Below, in pieces: positions 1-12,357 of a stretch of 64,000 nucleotides of DNA (within the stretch, counting starts at the first letter, position 1; every line of letters starts with the position of its first letter). The position numbers and the translations under genes were made by a program. The notes under the pieces are model-generated. The model saw only the letters and a program-made list of their open reading frames with translations, was not told the origin of the DNA and made no database searches. The stretch is from Gnetum montanum (Eukaryota > Streptophyta > Gnetopsida > Gnetales > Gnetaceae), in assembly GCA_015680685.1 (NCBI GenBank), contig MNCI01033419.1:1343-65342 (forward strand), in the 5' to 3' direction.

Positions 1-264
1 AGTTGCGCTCAAATGTTTTTGCAAAATTTTACTTGTTACAAGCAGGTATTATAAGGACCGTGTAGACTAGGTAGTTTGAACAAAATAGGAAACTTTCAAC
101 AATTCACAGTACTGGACAAAGTTGGCTGAATCTCTTTAAAGTAAAGTCATTTGTAGTTCACACACAACGAAATTGTCTCATACAACCGCACGCCGCAATA
201 GCACACACACATACTCACATTAACTACTGAGTTATTTGGAGGTATCTGGGCCTTGGTGTTGCCA
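1..264. other. Unassigned left edge
   Basis: The minus-strand protease similarity of element E1 fades at about position 265. I recognise nothing in the remaining bases up to the window edge. It may be the rest of E1 beyond a rearrangement, or unrelated flank. Element E1 should continue leftwards (RT, RNase H, integrase, second LTR), so its completeness cannot be judged here. Confidence 0.4.
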
Positions 265-3061
265 GAGACCAGCAAATGGTCACCAACAGTAACGATGTCC
301 TCCACCAATCCCAAGGGAATGGTGATGGATTGGTCTGCTAGCTCAAGTTGGATGTTGCTCTTCTTAAGTTGGGGTAGGTTCCAGGCTTGATACATCTCTC
401 ATGAAATTAAGTTGACTCTGGAACCTGAGTCAAGAAGAGCCCTATGTGGTGCATTCTCGGTGACTTGGAGGTAGATTAAGGGACTTCCAGGATTAGTTAG
501 TTTCCTAGGAAGGTGGCCTATCTTGATCCAATTGGTTACAGTATGCGTTAACATAACCGTCTGTGTTGAGCTCTGATTTTGGTTTGAAGGGAGCTCTGAA
601 GCCTTGTTTGTTGGAGGAGTGGTTGTGGACTCAATTGCTTATTTTTGTGCGAGCCTGTCTAGGCTTCTGGTTCTAAAGAAAGGTCTTTTCTTTTTATAGT
701 TTTCAGAACCAACAGGGAGTTGAATGTTCATAGTTCTCATAGCGTTGCATTGCTGTGGTTGAGTGGGGAGTTCCCCTTGCATTGTTGGAGCAAGAGGTGT
801 TATGGGAACTACTGGTGGAAGAGGTGCGGATGAATTAGGAGGATGGTATGGATGTGGAGGAGAAGGAGTCCTTCTAAAGTACTCCTGAACTTGGTAGTGA
901 CAGTGGGGAGTTGTGTGACCAATGGCATCACTTGGAGAAATTGGCTACTGCACATAATATCCATATGGGTCTGGCTGCCAGTAAGGGTACTATTGTTTTG
1001 GTAGTGGCATCCCCCATGACTGTGGGTATTTCCACTACTGATGTTGCTCGATGGGTTGTGGTGGAGTTCCACTTGGATGGTAGGTTAACGGTTGGTGGAA
1101 CTACACTGGGTTACCTTGGGGATAAGGTAACCTTCGGGGTGTCTACCTTTGATTAAGTTTTTGGTTGAGCGCATACACCCTAGACTCTTGTAGACATGAG
1201 ATGACTGGACAACATCCCTTAGGATGTTCATAGTGGCAGATCTCACATCCACCGTCATCTTTTGTGTCCAAATCCACAGCCACATCGAAGTTAGTTATTT
1301 TTCCCTTATCCTTGTTATGTGCAGGGTCTAAATCTCTCCTCTTTGTCTTACCTTTGTCACTACGTTATTCCACCTTAGACTCTTCTATAATTTTCAAGAT
1401 AGTTTCAAGTTTGGAGTCTAAGGAATCCCACAGTTGATCCACCTTAGCCGATACTTTGGTTGTTAGTTTTTGAATTGGCAAGGTTTTTCTGTTCACCAAC
1501 TCTTCAAGTGGTGACTCATCCTCTTCATCACAGAATTTCACTTCCCTCTTTTGAAGAGAGGAATCACGGTTGTATTCTTCAGCACTTTCCCTTTTTTGTA
1601 GCTCACCTTCTTCTTTTTCTACTTGTTCCAAAAAGTAATGAACTTCATGGGATCTAAGTTCTGATAATTTCCCTTGGGCATAAGTCCCAAGGGTTATCCT
1701 AGTTTCATACCTTAGCCCATCTACGATGTGGTGGAGTTGATCCCGCTATGCGTAACCATGGCCCGGGCAATGATGTAACAATGCATAGTGGCGGCCCATG
1801 GCAGCATCCAAGGGTTCATGATTTCCTTCTTTCCATCCTTGGATCTGCTTATGCAAATTAGACACTCTGGAGTATGTTTGATACTTATTGTTAAAGAGTT
1901 CTAGCATTGTACTCCACCTCCTAATGGTTTCCAGTTCTAAGGACCAGTAGCAACTCTTGCTTCCTTGATGAGTATCCTGGGAAAGAACTTAAGTTTCTGC
2001 CACTCATTCTCTATGTTTTGCAAGGCGCAGGCATCGTGGAATGCCTATAAATGATTTTGAGGATCGACATTGTATTCCCCTTCAAAGAGTGGGATGTTGT
2101 TCATGTCTAAGTGCTTGATCCGACTATCTTTTAAATGCCTTTTTGGGATTCTTACTGCCTCTGTTATGTTTAGCATGCTTTGGATGGCAAGTAGGGGTTC
2201 ATCATGATCATCTCTTTCATGATTCCTATGATGTATTCGTTGTTCCCTACTTTCCCTTCGTTCATGCCCTTGTCCTTGCTCTCGAATTTCTCATAGAGGT
2301 CTCTCATTTTGCCTACCTCTATCCTCACCATTATGCTCTTGATTGTGCCCTGATGTGGAAGAAGAGGGTGAATGATGTGAAGAAGGGGAAGAAGAAGGAG
2401 AACCATTGCCATGACGATGTTTCTTGCCTTCTCTTCTGTGGCTTCGACCCTGATCGTGATGATGATTTTAGTGCTCATCCTTGTCATTTATTTTTGTTCC
2501 CTCTGTGAATAGTTGGTGTTCATGGGAATCAGAACCTGGGTTGTGTATCGTTGATTGTAGGTTCTGATACCCAACCTTCTCACCATCGTTAGAAGGGGGA
2601 ACATCTCTTGGTAGAGAACCTGTTATGAGTGGTTCACCATCTCTAGTTTCACTTAGGATGTGCGGGACCTCTTTGCCCTTCAACAATGTATGTTGGCTCT
2701 CCTGCTTTGAGTCCCTCATATGTTGTAAAGCTATGGGATTATAATCCCTCATGTCAAAATCTTCCATAACATATTCAGCATAAAGCTGAGTCATGCCGAT
2801 CTGTGCTAAGGCACGGAGGAGCATGTTAGGGACTAATCGATCTAGAGGTAACACGATGTTACCTTGCAAATCCCTCCAGCACATCTGTTCATCTTGATGA
2901 AGGATAAAAGTAAAGTTGGGGATATACTCATCGGGATGAGTATATGTCAACCTATATTGTTGAGGAACTGGCTGATTTAGGTTATGTGTTTTTGATTGCC
3001 GACTGTCCTTTGTATGATCCTTAGGTGGTGTGTTGCTCTTGTGAGAAGAAGAAGAAGACAT
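265..3061 (-). pseudogene. Athila-like Ty3/gypsy gag and start of protease (element E1)
   Basis: Gag forms the retroelement capsid and protease cleaves the polyprotein. The start is the ATG at 3061, 124 nt after the primer site. The first 197 codons are open (Ser/His-rich, ending near 2468). A frameshift then leads to a basic, His/Arg-rich linker, a DEPLLA motif near 2210, and a capsid core near 2130-1650 that aligns by eye with the E2 gag (a shared NHL/QHL motif, then WQKLK). A CCHC knuckle CEICHYEHPKGCC lies near 1207-1245, followed by a Pro/Gln-rich tail and the retropepsin active site ALLDSGSRVNLIS near 405-447, with a typical PLGLVEDIV strand at about 280-310. Only a few stops and shifts interrupt it, so it is less decayed than copies A and B. 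RT would lie beyond position 1. Confidence 0.88.
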
Positions 3062-3184
3062 GATGTCTTATCGGTGTGCTGATCTTACCATTATATAATT
3101 TTTTGTTGATTAACCCTAAGGTTTGTTTAAGCTCCCAACGATGTAAATGATCTCTTATGTTCTACTTAGCGCACTAACACTTAG

Positions 3185-3202
3185 TCCTCGGCAACGGTGC
3201 CT
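3185..3202 (-). promoter_or_regulatory. Primer-binding site, tRNA-Asp type (E1)
   Basis: Read on the minus strand, the 18 bases AGGCACCGTTGCCGAGGA follow the LTR end by one base. They match the complement of the plant tRNA-Asp 3' end (TGGCGCCGTTGCCGGGGA) at 15 of 18 positions. A tRNA-Asp primer is typical of the Athila group, which fits the gag and the related pol sequences in this window. Confidence 0.85.
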
Positions 3203-3203
3203 A

Positions 3204-3996
3204 TGATGAGTGGTGAGGTACCCCTACACTCAGCCATATGAATACGAGCGTAACACGTGCGATTTAGTTGAACTCCGTAGACTAAGTGCCTACACGGCTC
3301 ATGGAACACTTAAGGTTAATCATTCATTGTCTTCCCAGACTTACTTGTAGTTGTCATGGTGTATGGTTAAGTAAGTCTGAGGTATGTGATTTTTATATCT
3401 TTTCTGGTTTTGTCTCCTATGCTATTGTGGTGAAGGGTTGAAGAGACTAACTAACTCTAACTAATGAACTAAGTATAAATTAACCTAGCATCAGCATCCA
3501 TTCCCACTTACCGTACACACCCTGAACCGATGCAACTGTGGCTATCAAACGCTAATCGTTGCTAGGATCACCATGCGTAACGCACGTGCTCGAAGTGGTC
3601 GTATTGAGGCACTTAACTAGGAGGAAAGGGTTGAGAAGGATTTAATTCCTAATAAAGTGATTAAATGGAAATTAGTAAATAACATTAAATAAAATCCTAA
3701 TTAGCCTATTCCATGCACTGCAAGGTTTATCCAAGAAGCTTTTCATTATTTCCATAGAAAAACTTGTGTTCAGGTACAATGTCTGCTCGAATAAAGATCC
3801 GTTCACTTTAGGACTCCTACTGCAGGCACATGGAAAATATTCTATCTCTAGAGTGATCAATCTACCAGAGTTTCCCTACTATTTAGCCTAGGATGATGAA
3901 ATAAGGGAGAGCCACCTTTTATTTATAGATTTTGTGGCGCACCGCGATATCGCGTGGGATGCGATATCGTGGCCCATGCAATATCGCATCCCATCA
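3204..3996 (-). mobile_element. 5' LTR of element E1
   Basis: On the minus strand this runs from TGATGGG to CTCATCA, about 793 bp, directly before the primer site. Its last part matches the E2 LTRs, including the segment reading GTAGGGGTACC on that strand near 3215. U3 carries a run of GCGATATCGC-type palindromes (about 3941-3996), then a TATAAATAA box at 3919-3927. The upper boundary is fixed by the reappearance of copy A pol coding sequence at 3997. The partner LTR lies outside the window. Confidence 0.88.
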
Positions 3997-6660
3997 CATG
4001 GTCTGATGATGAGATAACAAGCATTGATCCATGAATATGTCAGCACCAGATATACATAGATTTAGCTATTAAGCCACATCACTAGCCTCGAAGAAGGTTG
4101 AATCCTAAGCTCAAAGAAGTAGTGAAATAGGAATTGGAAAATTTATTGAAAGTAGGATTCATCTACCCCATTGCAGATAGTGAATGGGTTAGCCCTTGGT
4201 CATTATTCTAAAGAAGGATGGCAAGTGGAGAGTATGTATTGATTTCTAGCTATTCAACTCTATGACATTCAACAACCATTTTCCTTTGTCGTTTATTGAC
4301 CAAATCTTAGATATCATAGTGGATATCAGTACTATAGCTTTATTGATGGGTATAGCAGATACAACCAAATCTACATTGCACAAAAAGACTAAGAAAATAC
4401 TATGTTCACAAATCCATGAGGAATATTTACTTATAAGCAAATGTCTTTTGACTTGTGCAATGCACTTGCTACATTCCAAAGATTAGTACTAATTATCTTA
4501 TAGAAACAAATTAGTAATGACATAGAAGTATTTATGGATGATTTTCTTACTTACAAGCTATTTTTCAAGAAAGCGTTGGATCGTCTAAAGAAGGTATTGA
4601 AAGGAGGTGTTAAAATCAATTTGAAGCTCAATTGGCAAAAAAGACATTTAATGATCCAAGATGGGATCCTAGAAGGTATCACATAAAGAAATAGAGGTAG
4701 ATCCAGAAAAGATAAGAGTCATTTAGAACATCACCCAAATGCCATAAACTGTTAAGGAGGTCAAATCATTTCTAGGCCATACATGATATTATCAAAGATT
4801 CATAGAAAATTTTTCCAAAATAGCAAAGCCATTGGTAGAATTGACTAGGAAAGATGCATCATTCTAATGGATAGAATAATGTGAGAAGGCACTTGAGACA
4901 CTAAAATAGAGGTGAGTAGAAACATCAATCCTTAGAGCTCCATATTGATCCAAGCCCTTCTACATAATGAAAAATGCTTCCAATTATGTACTAGGCATAG
5001 TATTGATGTAACTTGATGATCAAAAGAGGTCATACTACTAAAAAGGAGCTTATGGAAATGGTGTAGGCATTGGAAAAATTTAGACATTATGTACTCCAGT
5101 ATCCTATCTATGTCCATATGGACCATCGTGAAATAAGATATTTGATGAATAAACTAGCAGTGAATCCTAGGGTGATAAGATGGCTCTTGATACTACAAGA
5201 ATTTGACATCACTATGATTGACAAGAAGGGAGAAGAGAATGTTGTAGTAGATCACTTGTTAAGGCTAAGATGGGAATCATTAGAGTAATAAGAACCATTA
5301 TCAGACCAATTTCCTAATAAAAACTTATTTATGAAAATAACAATGGCTATAAACTTAATAGATAAATCATGGATCATTGATTATATGACTTATTTTCTCA
5401 CACAAGAACTCCTTGTTAAGTGAAATAGAAAATAGAAAGAGTACTTCCTTCATAAAGTGAAATGATATATTTAAATAAATGAAAATATCTACAAGATTTA
5501 TGTTGGTGGACTAGTGAGATGGTGTGTTCCAGAAGAGAACCAATAAAGAATTCTACAAGATGCACATGAAGGACCATGTAGTGATCACTACACAAGGTGC
5601 AAGATAGCACTTACACTAATGATGGCAGGCTACTTCTAGCCTATCATATTCTAGAATGCACATAATTTCACCTAATCTTGTGAGATATGTCAATGTGATT
5701 GAGAAATAAAAACCAAGAATGAAGAACCACAATAATGGATACAACCATTGGAACAATTTGACATATGGGAAATTGATTTCATGGAACCCATCACGCTGAT
5801 GTTAAATAGGAAACCATACATCATAGTCAGAGATGATTATTGTACTAAATGGGAAGAAGTAGCTATAGTCAAGAATTATATAGCAAAAAAGGCTACAAAA
5901 TTCTTTCAATAGCACATGGTAAAAAATTTGGAGCACCACGAATGCTCATATCAAATAATAGAATATACTTCATAGGTGCTACATTCAAAAAGCTCATGCA
6001 AAAACTTGGGATGAATCGTAAGTTGATTATACCATACCACCCCTAAGTGCCATACCAACCCTAAGAGCATGGTTAAGTGGAAGTGACTAAATAGGAACTT
6101 ACAAGAATATTAACTAGAACTCTTATTTAATTTAGAAAATATTGGAGCACAAACTAAATGATGCTCTATGAACCTATAGGACCACATGGAAACTTCCCAT
6201 AGGATATTCACACTATAATCTAGTTTATATAAAATTTCCTACACCACTAATCCAAGTAGAGCTATAAACATTAGTTGCTGCTAGTAAGCTTGACCTAGAC
6301 TTAATTCTAACATAGAAAGAACATCTCATGAATCTTAACCTCTTAGAGGAAAAAAACTTGTAGCCCTGATTAGCAATGAAATACATTAGAAGTACTCTAA
6401 ACACAGGCATGATGCATGTATCTAACAAGTATTAGTCCAACTAGGTGATAAGGTTCTATACTATAATCCCATTCATGTGCCATAGAAGGCTAAGTTTCAA
6501 ACCTTATGGGAATAATCCTACATTGTCCATGCAATTTATCCTTTAGGAGCCATGCAAATTTACCATCCAACTTACCCACACAAACTTGTTCTAGTCAATA
6601 TTCAATAGGTCAAACCATACTATAAACATCCTGATTCCTCTATGAATTCTATCTAGCTCA
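3997..6660 (+). pseudogene. Athila-like pol remnant: RT, RNase H, integrase (copy A)
   Basis: This encoded reverse transcriptase, RNase H and integrase. In order: the pre-RT region with RRLNPKLKEVV (about 4100), IYPIADSEWVSP (4165-4200), YNQIYIA (about 4360-4385), EVFMDDF near 4525-4545 (catalytic DD kept), RNase H beginning with FYIMKNASNYVLG (about 4955; the usual D of DAS is N), the FDITMIDKKGEENVVVDHL stretch near 5205-5265, an integrase HHCC finger with CEICQ (about 5550-5700), and a DDE core with DFMEPIT near 5780 and ISNNRIYFIG near 5950 (D replaced by N). EVFMDDF plus DKKG.ENVV.DHL places it in the Athila branch. It has many stops, several of them TAG where Gln or Trp is usual. The 5' part is cut off by E1 at 3996. 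Confidence 0.9.
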
Positions 6661-7885
6661 TTAAATAGTTGTCTATCCATTCGATCTTCTAGTTGACTAT
6701 TTTTAATGATAGTCATGGGGTGCCCTATATGATACTTAGATACCAAAACAAATTGTTTTCTTTTCTTAGTACTTTTTCACATTTTTTTATATCTTTTCAT
6801 TCTTTTATACTTTTTCATCTTAATCATATGATATTCTTTAATATTTTTAAAAATATTTCTCCATTTTTCTATCTTCTATGATTTTNGAGTGAATAAGTAA
6901 GTGGGAATGAAATGGGTGTGACATCAAGGGATTTGTAAATTCTCTAAAACTAGTATTATGAGTTTTATCCTATTATTAAGATGGTATTATTCTCTTGAGT
7001 TATAATGGAAAATGGAAGTAAGAGTACAATCATTGTTGCCTTACCATGTCACTAGAAAGGCATGTTACCCATGCTTGAAGGTAGTCCTCTACTAAGGTTG
7101 GCATAGTAAAAATATAATAAAAGCATAGAATAAAATTTCTAAGGGTCCTACTAGAAAGACATATTACCCATGCTTGAAGGTAGGTGACTTCTCAAAAATT
7201 CCAAAAATAAGTGCACTATTAATAAACTCCTTCCTTGAACTACATTGCCAAGTGATGAGGATGATACAATGCAATGTCACTGGAAAGTGGTGTGGACTTG
7301 GTTTGGATCTTGTGTGGAAAGGCTAAGGATCACTTGAACCACATAGTACACACAAGGATTCATTATGCCTATGGTAAGACACCTAATGTTCCAATTTCCA
7401 CAATCCCTTCTAATCCCATTTCACCTCACTAATATATTTAATCATAATTCTATGGTTCTGAATAATATAGTGTTATTTCCAAAGCTAGAAATACTAACAT
7501 GTGTGTTTTGCAAGATAAGTATGTTCTACATTCAACTCCTTGAGTGCCTACAAACACTTTTAGGCATGGTTATACAAGGGCACTAATGGCTAAAGCCTAC
7601 CTTGGGGAGGATCCACTTTTATAACTCTTGTACCTCAAACCTAACAATCAATTCCACATTATCTTATACCTCCAATGCATTTTAGAACTCAAATTTTACT
7701 TCCCATAAGTTTTATAATCCATCCATATGTCGAGATTTCTTCATTATGACTTTGGAATGCCAAAATTTTAAAATCCAAGCATCATCTATGATTCAAGACC
7801 CTTTATACAGCCTCTATATCTTCCAAATCATCCAATTAACTCAAATTTCCAAGAAAAATCATTAAAAATTCAAAATTTTTCAATC
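6661..7885 (+). other. Post-pol conserved block (copy A)
   Basis: This is non-coding. It starts with a T-rich tract (6700-6885, with a single N at 6886). From about 7046 to 7190 a segment with CCCATGCTTGAAGGTAG occurs twice in tandem. The stretch up to about 7620 aligns by eye with 13950-14490 (copy B) and 36590-37110 (E2). It ends in all three with TTGGGGAG followed by a CCACTT box. No open frame is shared among the copies, so conservation is more likely at the RNA or DNA level than at the protein level. Confidence 0.6.
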
Positions 7886-7889
7886 GTGA

Positions 7890-7968
7890 CATAGTAACTA
7901 GAATGTCATATGACCTACATTCTCATAGCTACAATGTTGCATCTATGATGTCATGCATATAAAAATAG
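7890..7968 (+). promoter_or_regulatory. Internal LTR-like promoter module (copy A)
   Basis: A cluster of short inverted motifs (GAATGTCATATGACC, then CTACAATGTTGCATCTATGATGTC) precedes a TATAAAA box at 7958-7964. The layout copies the U3 of the LTRs in this window, where motif clusters also sit just before a TATA box. It lies 595 nt before the presumed ORF-X start at 8553. A G-rich tract, GGGGGAGGGGG, follows near 8144-8154, and a possible splice donor GTATAAGT lies near 8228. Promoter activity is inferred. Confidence 0.45.
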
Positions 7969-8552
7969 TATATATACACATGGAAGTTAGAAAACTTTTC
8001 ATTCTACCATTTCATAGTAAGAAGAGTTTTTACAATTTTTCTAAGCTCACAAATAAGCTTCTTGATGCCATAACTTCCTCAATACAACTCTGATTTGAAA
8101 AATTCTTGAATCTTGTTGATCCTGGAGTGCTTAACTTATTCATTGGGGGAGGGGGTGTGTGTGTGTCTATTGCACATAGCTAAGGAAGAGTAAGCCAAAA
8201 TTTCCTAATTCCCAGGAGATAATATAAAGTATAAGTATAAGGATATAATAAGAATATCTTAACTAACCAATCAAAAGGAAGCCAAAGGAATTAACCAATT
8301 CTCCTAATCAACCATACCAACTATTTAATGTCACAACAAATGAGAAAATGATAATTGTGAAACATAAAAATAATCAAAGATAAAATAATTAGGGGTTTCT
8401 TTTTGAAATTTCTCTAACTCTACAATCATGATAAAGACCATAATAGATAAAAATGATAAGAAGCTGATCAAACCAAGAACATAAGAAATGATTATATACC
8501 ATTAGGAACCAATTTGAATTCCTTGGTAATCTTAAATTCTTAATGATTATAG

Positions 8553-11310
8553 ATAGCTCTAAAGAGACCTACAATAGAAGGACCTTCATAAAATAGTAGC
8601 AAAAGACCAAGAGGCCACATGAGAGGGAAAGTAGGAGAAAAAATCCTATAGGCTGAACATGCAAAGTAGGAGGCTCAATCATTTAGCATTCACCAATAAA
8701 CTCTTTCCATGGAATAGTCAACACAAGTAGAAGTATAGATACCACCAGTACATGAATAGGGAAAACATCTCATGCTATCTACTAATTATCTCCAATACAT
8801 CTAGGAGAAATCAATAATATCTATGATAATTGTGGAATTGAACTTTTGTCCATTCATGGAGTTTACTCTAGAAGTCATTAAGACACAACTCTAGATATAT
8901 CTCTTATGGCCAACACTATTTAACAATGCTAAGTGGTATTTGGAAGAAGTGTACTAGTTCTAGAAAAACAAGTAAGATGATGCAATGGTGAAAATTGAAG
9001 GTGTCTCCATTCCATTTTTTATTAAGACAATAGTAAAGGCCTTGACCATTCCAAACATCAAAGCCAATGTTGCATAGACTTGTACAATGTCTGATACTGA
9101 TGCTAAAAATTTGCAGCTATAAAGAGCCTATGGCAAGAAGGATAAGGACTATAGCAAGATCACTACTAAACAAAAGATTTATTTTAAGATTATGACCTAC
9201 CATTTTTCCCAATGAAGAGGCTCAAAAAGATGTCAACATACACAGTCTAACAAAGTGAAATTTTGATGGGGAAATTTAATGTTAAAACCATTCATTTTCT
9301 CTTCCTAGAAATTCAAAGATGGATCAAGGAGAAGAGGGTAGGAAAGCTAACATTGTCATTCCCTTACCTAATCAAGAAGCTATGCAAGAAAATGGGGATC
9401 TTGAGCTACACTAATGATGTTTGAAGAAAGGCCCCAAATACATCCTATGCTAAAATGTCAAAACCAATGTTGCCAAAGAAAGATTAGCTAAAGAAGCCAA
9501 AAAGCATTGAGGGGGCATTAGGATCTATACCAACCAGTAACATTCTAATTAACAATCAACAAACAATTAGTAGGACCCAACAATTTAACATCTACAAGTG
9601 ATAGACCTAAGGAACAAGCTACACCATCGCCACATGACTATTGTTATTTAGTGAACAATCTATGCTAGATTGGAAATACCATTGGCTAGGAAGCAAGGAA
9701 GGGTTCAACCCTATAAAAAGTTAGAGAAAGCTACATAAGGCCTACAGTTTCTATAGGACCTACTAGTAGGCAAGTATTCTTGTAGGTAGGAGGAGAAGAT
9801 GATTGGGCACAATAAATATCAAGGAGTGCTACATCCTTTTAGGTGATGCTAGAAAGTAATGAATTTTTCATAGTTATGATCATGTAAAACTAGAATGAAA
9901 GAGGAGTAGTAGGGGTAATCATTGATCATATCAAAGAATCATTCAATATTCCCATTGTGTTGTCAATCGATATTTTTGGAGTTAGAGATGCTCAAATGCT
10001 AGTTGGCACCTCAATGACACTAGGAGAACATGATGACATCCTTGAAAGATTGTTACAAATGGGCTAGGTCATGCAAAATATTTTTGATATACCCAGTCTT
10101 ATTAATATAGTGCATTCTAACTTAATAGCCATCAAGGAAAAGCTGGTGATGAAAAAGACAAGTGTAGAGCACACTAAAAATGAAGTGCACATGCTATAGA
10201 AATAATTTTGATCTCTAAGAGTAGAAATGAGGAACCCTACATGATTTGTTGTCCCAAGTAGCTCTAGAAATACAAGACCAATCAAGTAAGGAAACTGATT
10301 ACTAGAAACATATAAGTGGAGATGGAAAGGAAGAAGGCTATTTGGAATGCCATAGTAGTAGAAGCTCAAACATACACAATGCCAAAGCTCTCACTACCCT
10401 TGAAGAGGAGAATAAGAAGCTTGCTACCGATAACACTAGGTTGACAAACATAGAAAAGGAAAAGAATGTTCTCAATGAAAGCATACATAAGTTATGAGAA
10501 TACTTCATTCAAGTCAACCAAGACATGAACAGATTGACCCATGAGAATAAAACCTTATCAATGGAGGAAGTACACAAATATCAGAAGTCTACTATTGAAA
10601 TAAGCATGTGGCAGAACAAGGCCAAGAAGCACAAGAAGCTCAAGGAGAATTTTAGGAACCAAGTGGGAATGTATAAGAAGATAAATAAAAAGAAGATCCA
10701 AATGGAAAAGGCCAAAATTAATTCTATTACTACCCAAACACAAGATTGGAAGCCCATCTTGGATAGCCTAGCCCATGCCCATCAGGCCTAAATAAAGAAT
10801 AAGGAACTATAGATTGAGGACTTAAAAAAGTACATATGGTTAGGTAACCTACAATATGCTAACTTAGCATGTTAATAGTAGGACAGCCTCATAATATGCT
10901 CAAGTAACAAGTGGTAGTTGTGTATGTTATGTATGAGAAAGAGTTTGTAGATCAAAAGAATTCCTTGCAAAAGTTGCATGTAGCAAACTTAGGTCTTGAA
11001 ATCAAAAGGATGCTACAGCAAACCTAGCACATGATATAAAAGATTAGCAAGAGTTAAGAAAGGTGGCTAGGGCCTTTGAAGAATAATAGTAGTTCACGGC
11101 ATGGTATGTCAAAGCCAAAAAATGTTCCTTTAACTACCATGCCTATGGGATATACTAACTCCATAGAACATTGCACAATTTACATGGATGGTACATGATC
11201 CTAAGATGGAAGAGAAGAAACTTTAGGTGCTTCTAAATACATATTAATTTTAGAAGCTTGATGAAAAGGAGAAGAAGCCAATGAAGGGTTCTCCACCACC
11301 TAGAATCTAA
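8553..11310 (+). pseudogene. Post-pol ORF-X (copy A)
   Basis: This is a degraded third gene between pol and the 3' LTR. Translation from 8553 begins ALKRPTIEGPS, matching ALKRGQKEGPA in E2 and VPKRGP.VEGPS in copy B. The initiator ATG reads ATA here. A region with IIVELNFCPFMEFTLEV (about 8830) and IEGVSIPFFIKTIVKAL (about 8995) aligns with both other copies. The C-terminal half is Lys/Glu/Gln-rich and likely coiled coil; the longest open piece is 10525-10791. The conserved part recalls the plant-transposon domain found in some Athila ORFs, but that assignment is tentative. I see no transmembrane segment, so an envelope role is not supported. Many stops. Confidence 0.6.
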
Positions 11311-11521
11311 AAACTACATCAAGATAATTTATTTTTTATTTTGATTTGTTTATCTTGAAAATTTTCAATTGTGTCCAATTTTGTAAAAACACCAATGCAG
11401 CATTGAGACTCGTGTAAATAGTTAAGTCATGTCAAGTCAAATCTACCTCCTAATTTTGTAAGAAACTCTATCCTCATGTTGTTTTAACTTGAGGATGAAT
11501 TTCTAGTTAGTTGTTGAGATA

Positions 11522-12350
11522 TGAAAAAATCATTTTTTAATTAAAGGTGATATTGTATGTACAATATCATAGCTACGATATCATAGGCCATGCCACATCA
11601 TCATTGATATAATTTCTCAAGAGCTATGTAATCCTATAAATACCAATACTTGAGCATATAAGAAACAATCATTTTTGGCCAGCCCTTACCCAAACTCTTA
11701 TACTTTTATTTCATAGTTTTAATCATAGAGTGAATGCCCATAGTGTGATGTTAAGTAGTTGAATGGAGTTTTTATTTGAGTAAATTGTACTTGGGTATGA
11801 TTCATGATCGATAATAAAGATCAAGACTATTTTGCATCATTTTAGCATTCCATTAGTTCTTTTATTCTTTTGTTTACTTAGCATAATTTCTCTATTTTCT
11901 TAGCTTAATCATTTACATTTCAAACTATTTTACTTTTCATGATCATTATTTAAGTGGAATGAGTACAACTAGTTTGAAGCATTTAAGTGTAATTGTTTGG
12001 TAACCTAGATGTGGTCTTGCTTAATTCACTTAGTAGTGATTTTACTTGGTAATCCTAGTGACAATTACATAAGTTCAAGACATGACCAACAAGCTAGGAT
12101 CAAATACTAATTGCTACTAAGATATAATAGATTTCCATTTCTATATTACTTAGACTTAGAATTTAATTCTATTTCTAATAATGTTTACCATTAAAATTCA
12201 TTTTAACATTACAACATCACTTATCATATGCTTCACTGTGATTTAAAGCATACACTGATATTTCACTAACTTAAAGTGAGAAGATGAAGATCGCAAACTT
12301 AATATCAACTCCTAACATATTCACATTGTTTATTCAAGAATTATGATCTA
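11522..12350 (+). mobile_element. 3' LTR of copy A
   Basis: It begins TGAAAAAATC after TTGAGGATGAATTTCTAGTTAG, which corresponds to the TCGAGGACGAG region before the E2 3' LTR. U3 has the inverted repeat GATATTGTA-TG-TACAATATC and CTACGATATC, then a TATAAATA box at 11635-11642. Later segments (GTACTTGGGTATG, AAGCATTTAAGTGTAA, GGTAACCTAG) align with E2 LTRs. The final 70 or so bases are not recognisable, so the end is approximate. Integrase of copy B starts right after it. Confidence 0.8.
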
Positions 12351-12357
12351 GTCGCAC

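Noticed and set aside
2143-2508. Plus-strand ORF of 121 codons
   Set aside because: Antisense to the gag of E1, which has clear homology on the other strand.
8145-8170. GT-rich run as a Z-DNA regulatory element
   Set aside because: Too short and not conserved in copies B or E2; only the G-rich part before it recurs.
10525-10791. Stand-alone coiled-coil host gene
   Set aside because: It is the best-kept piece of ORF-X in copy A, flanked by further ORF-X sequence and an LTR.
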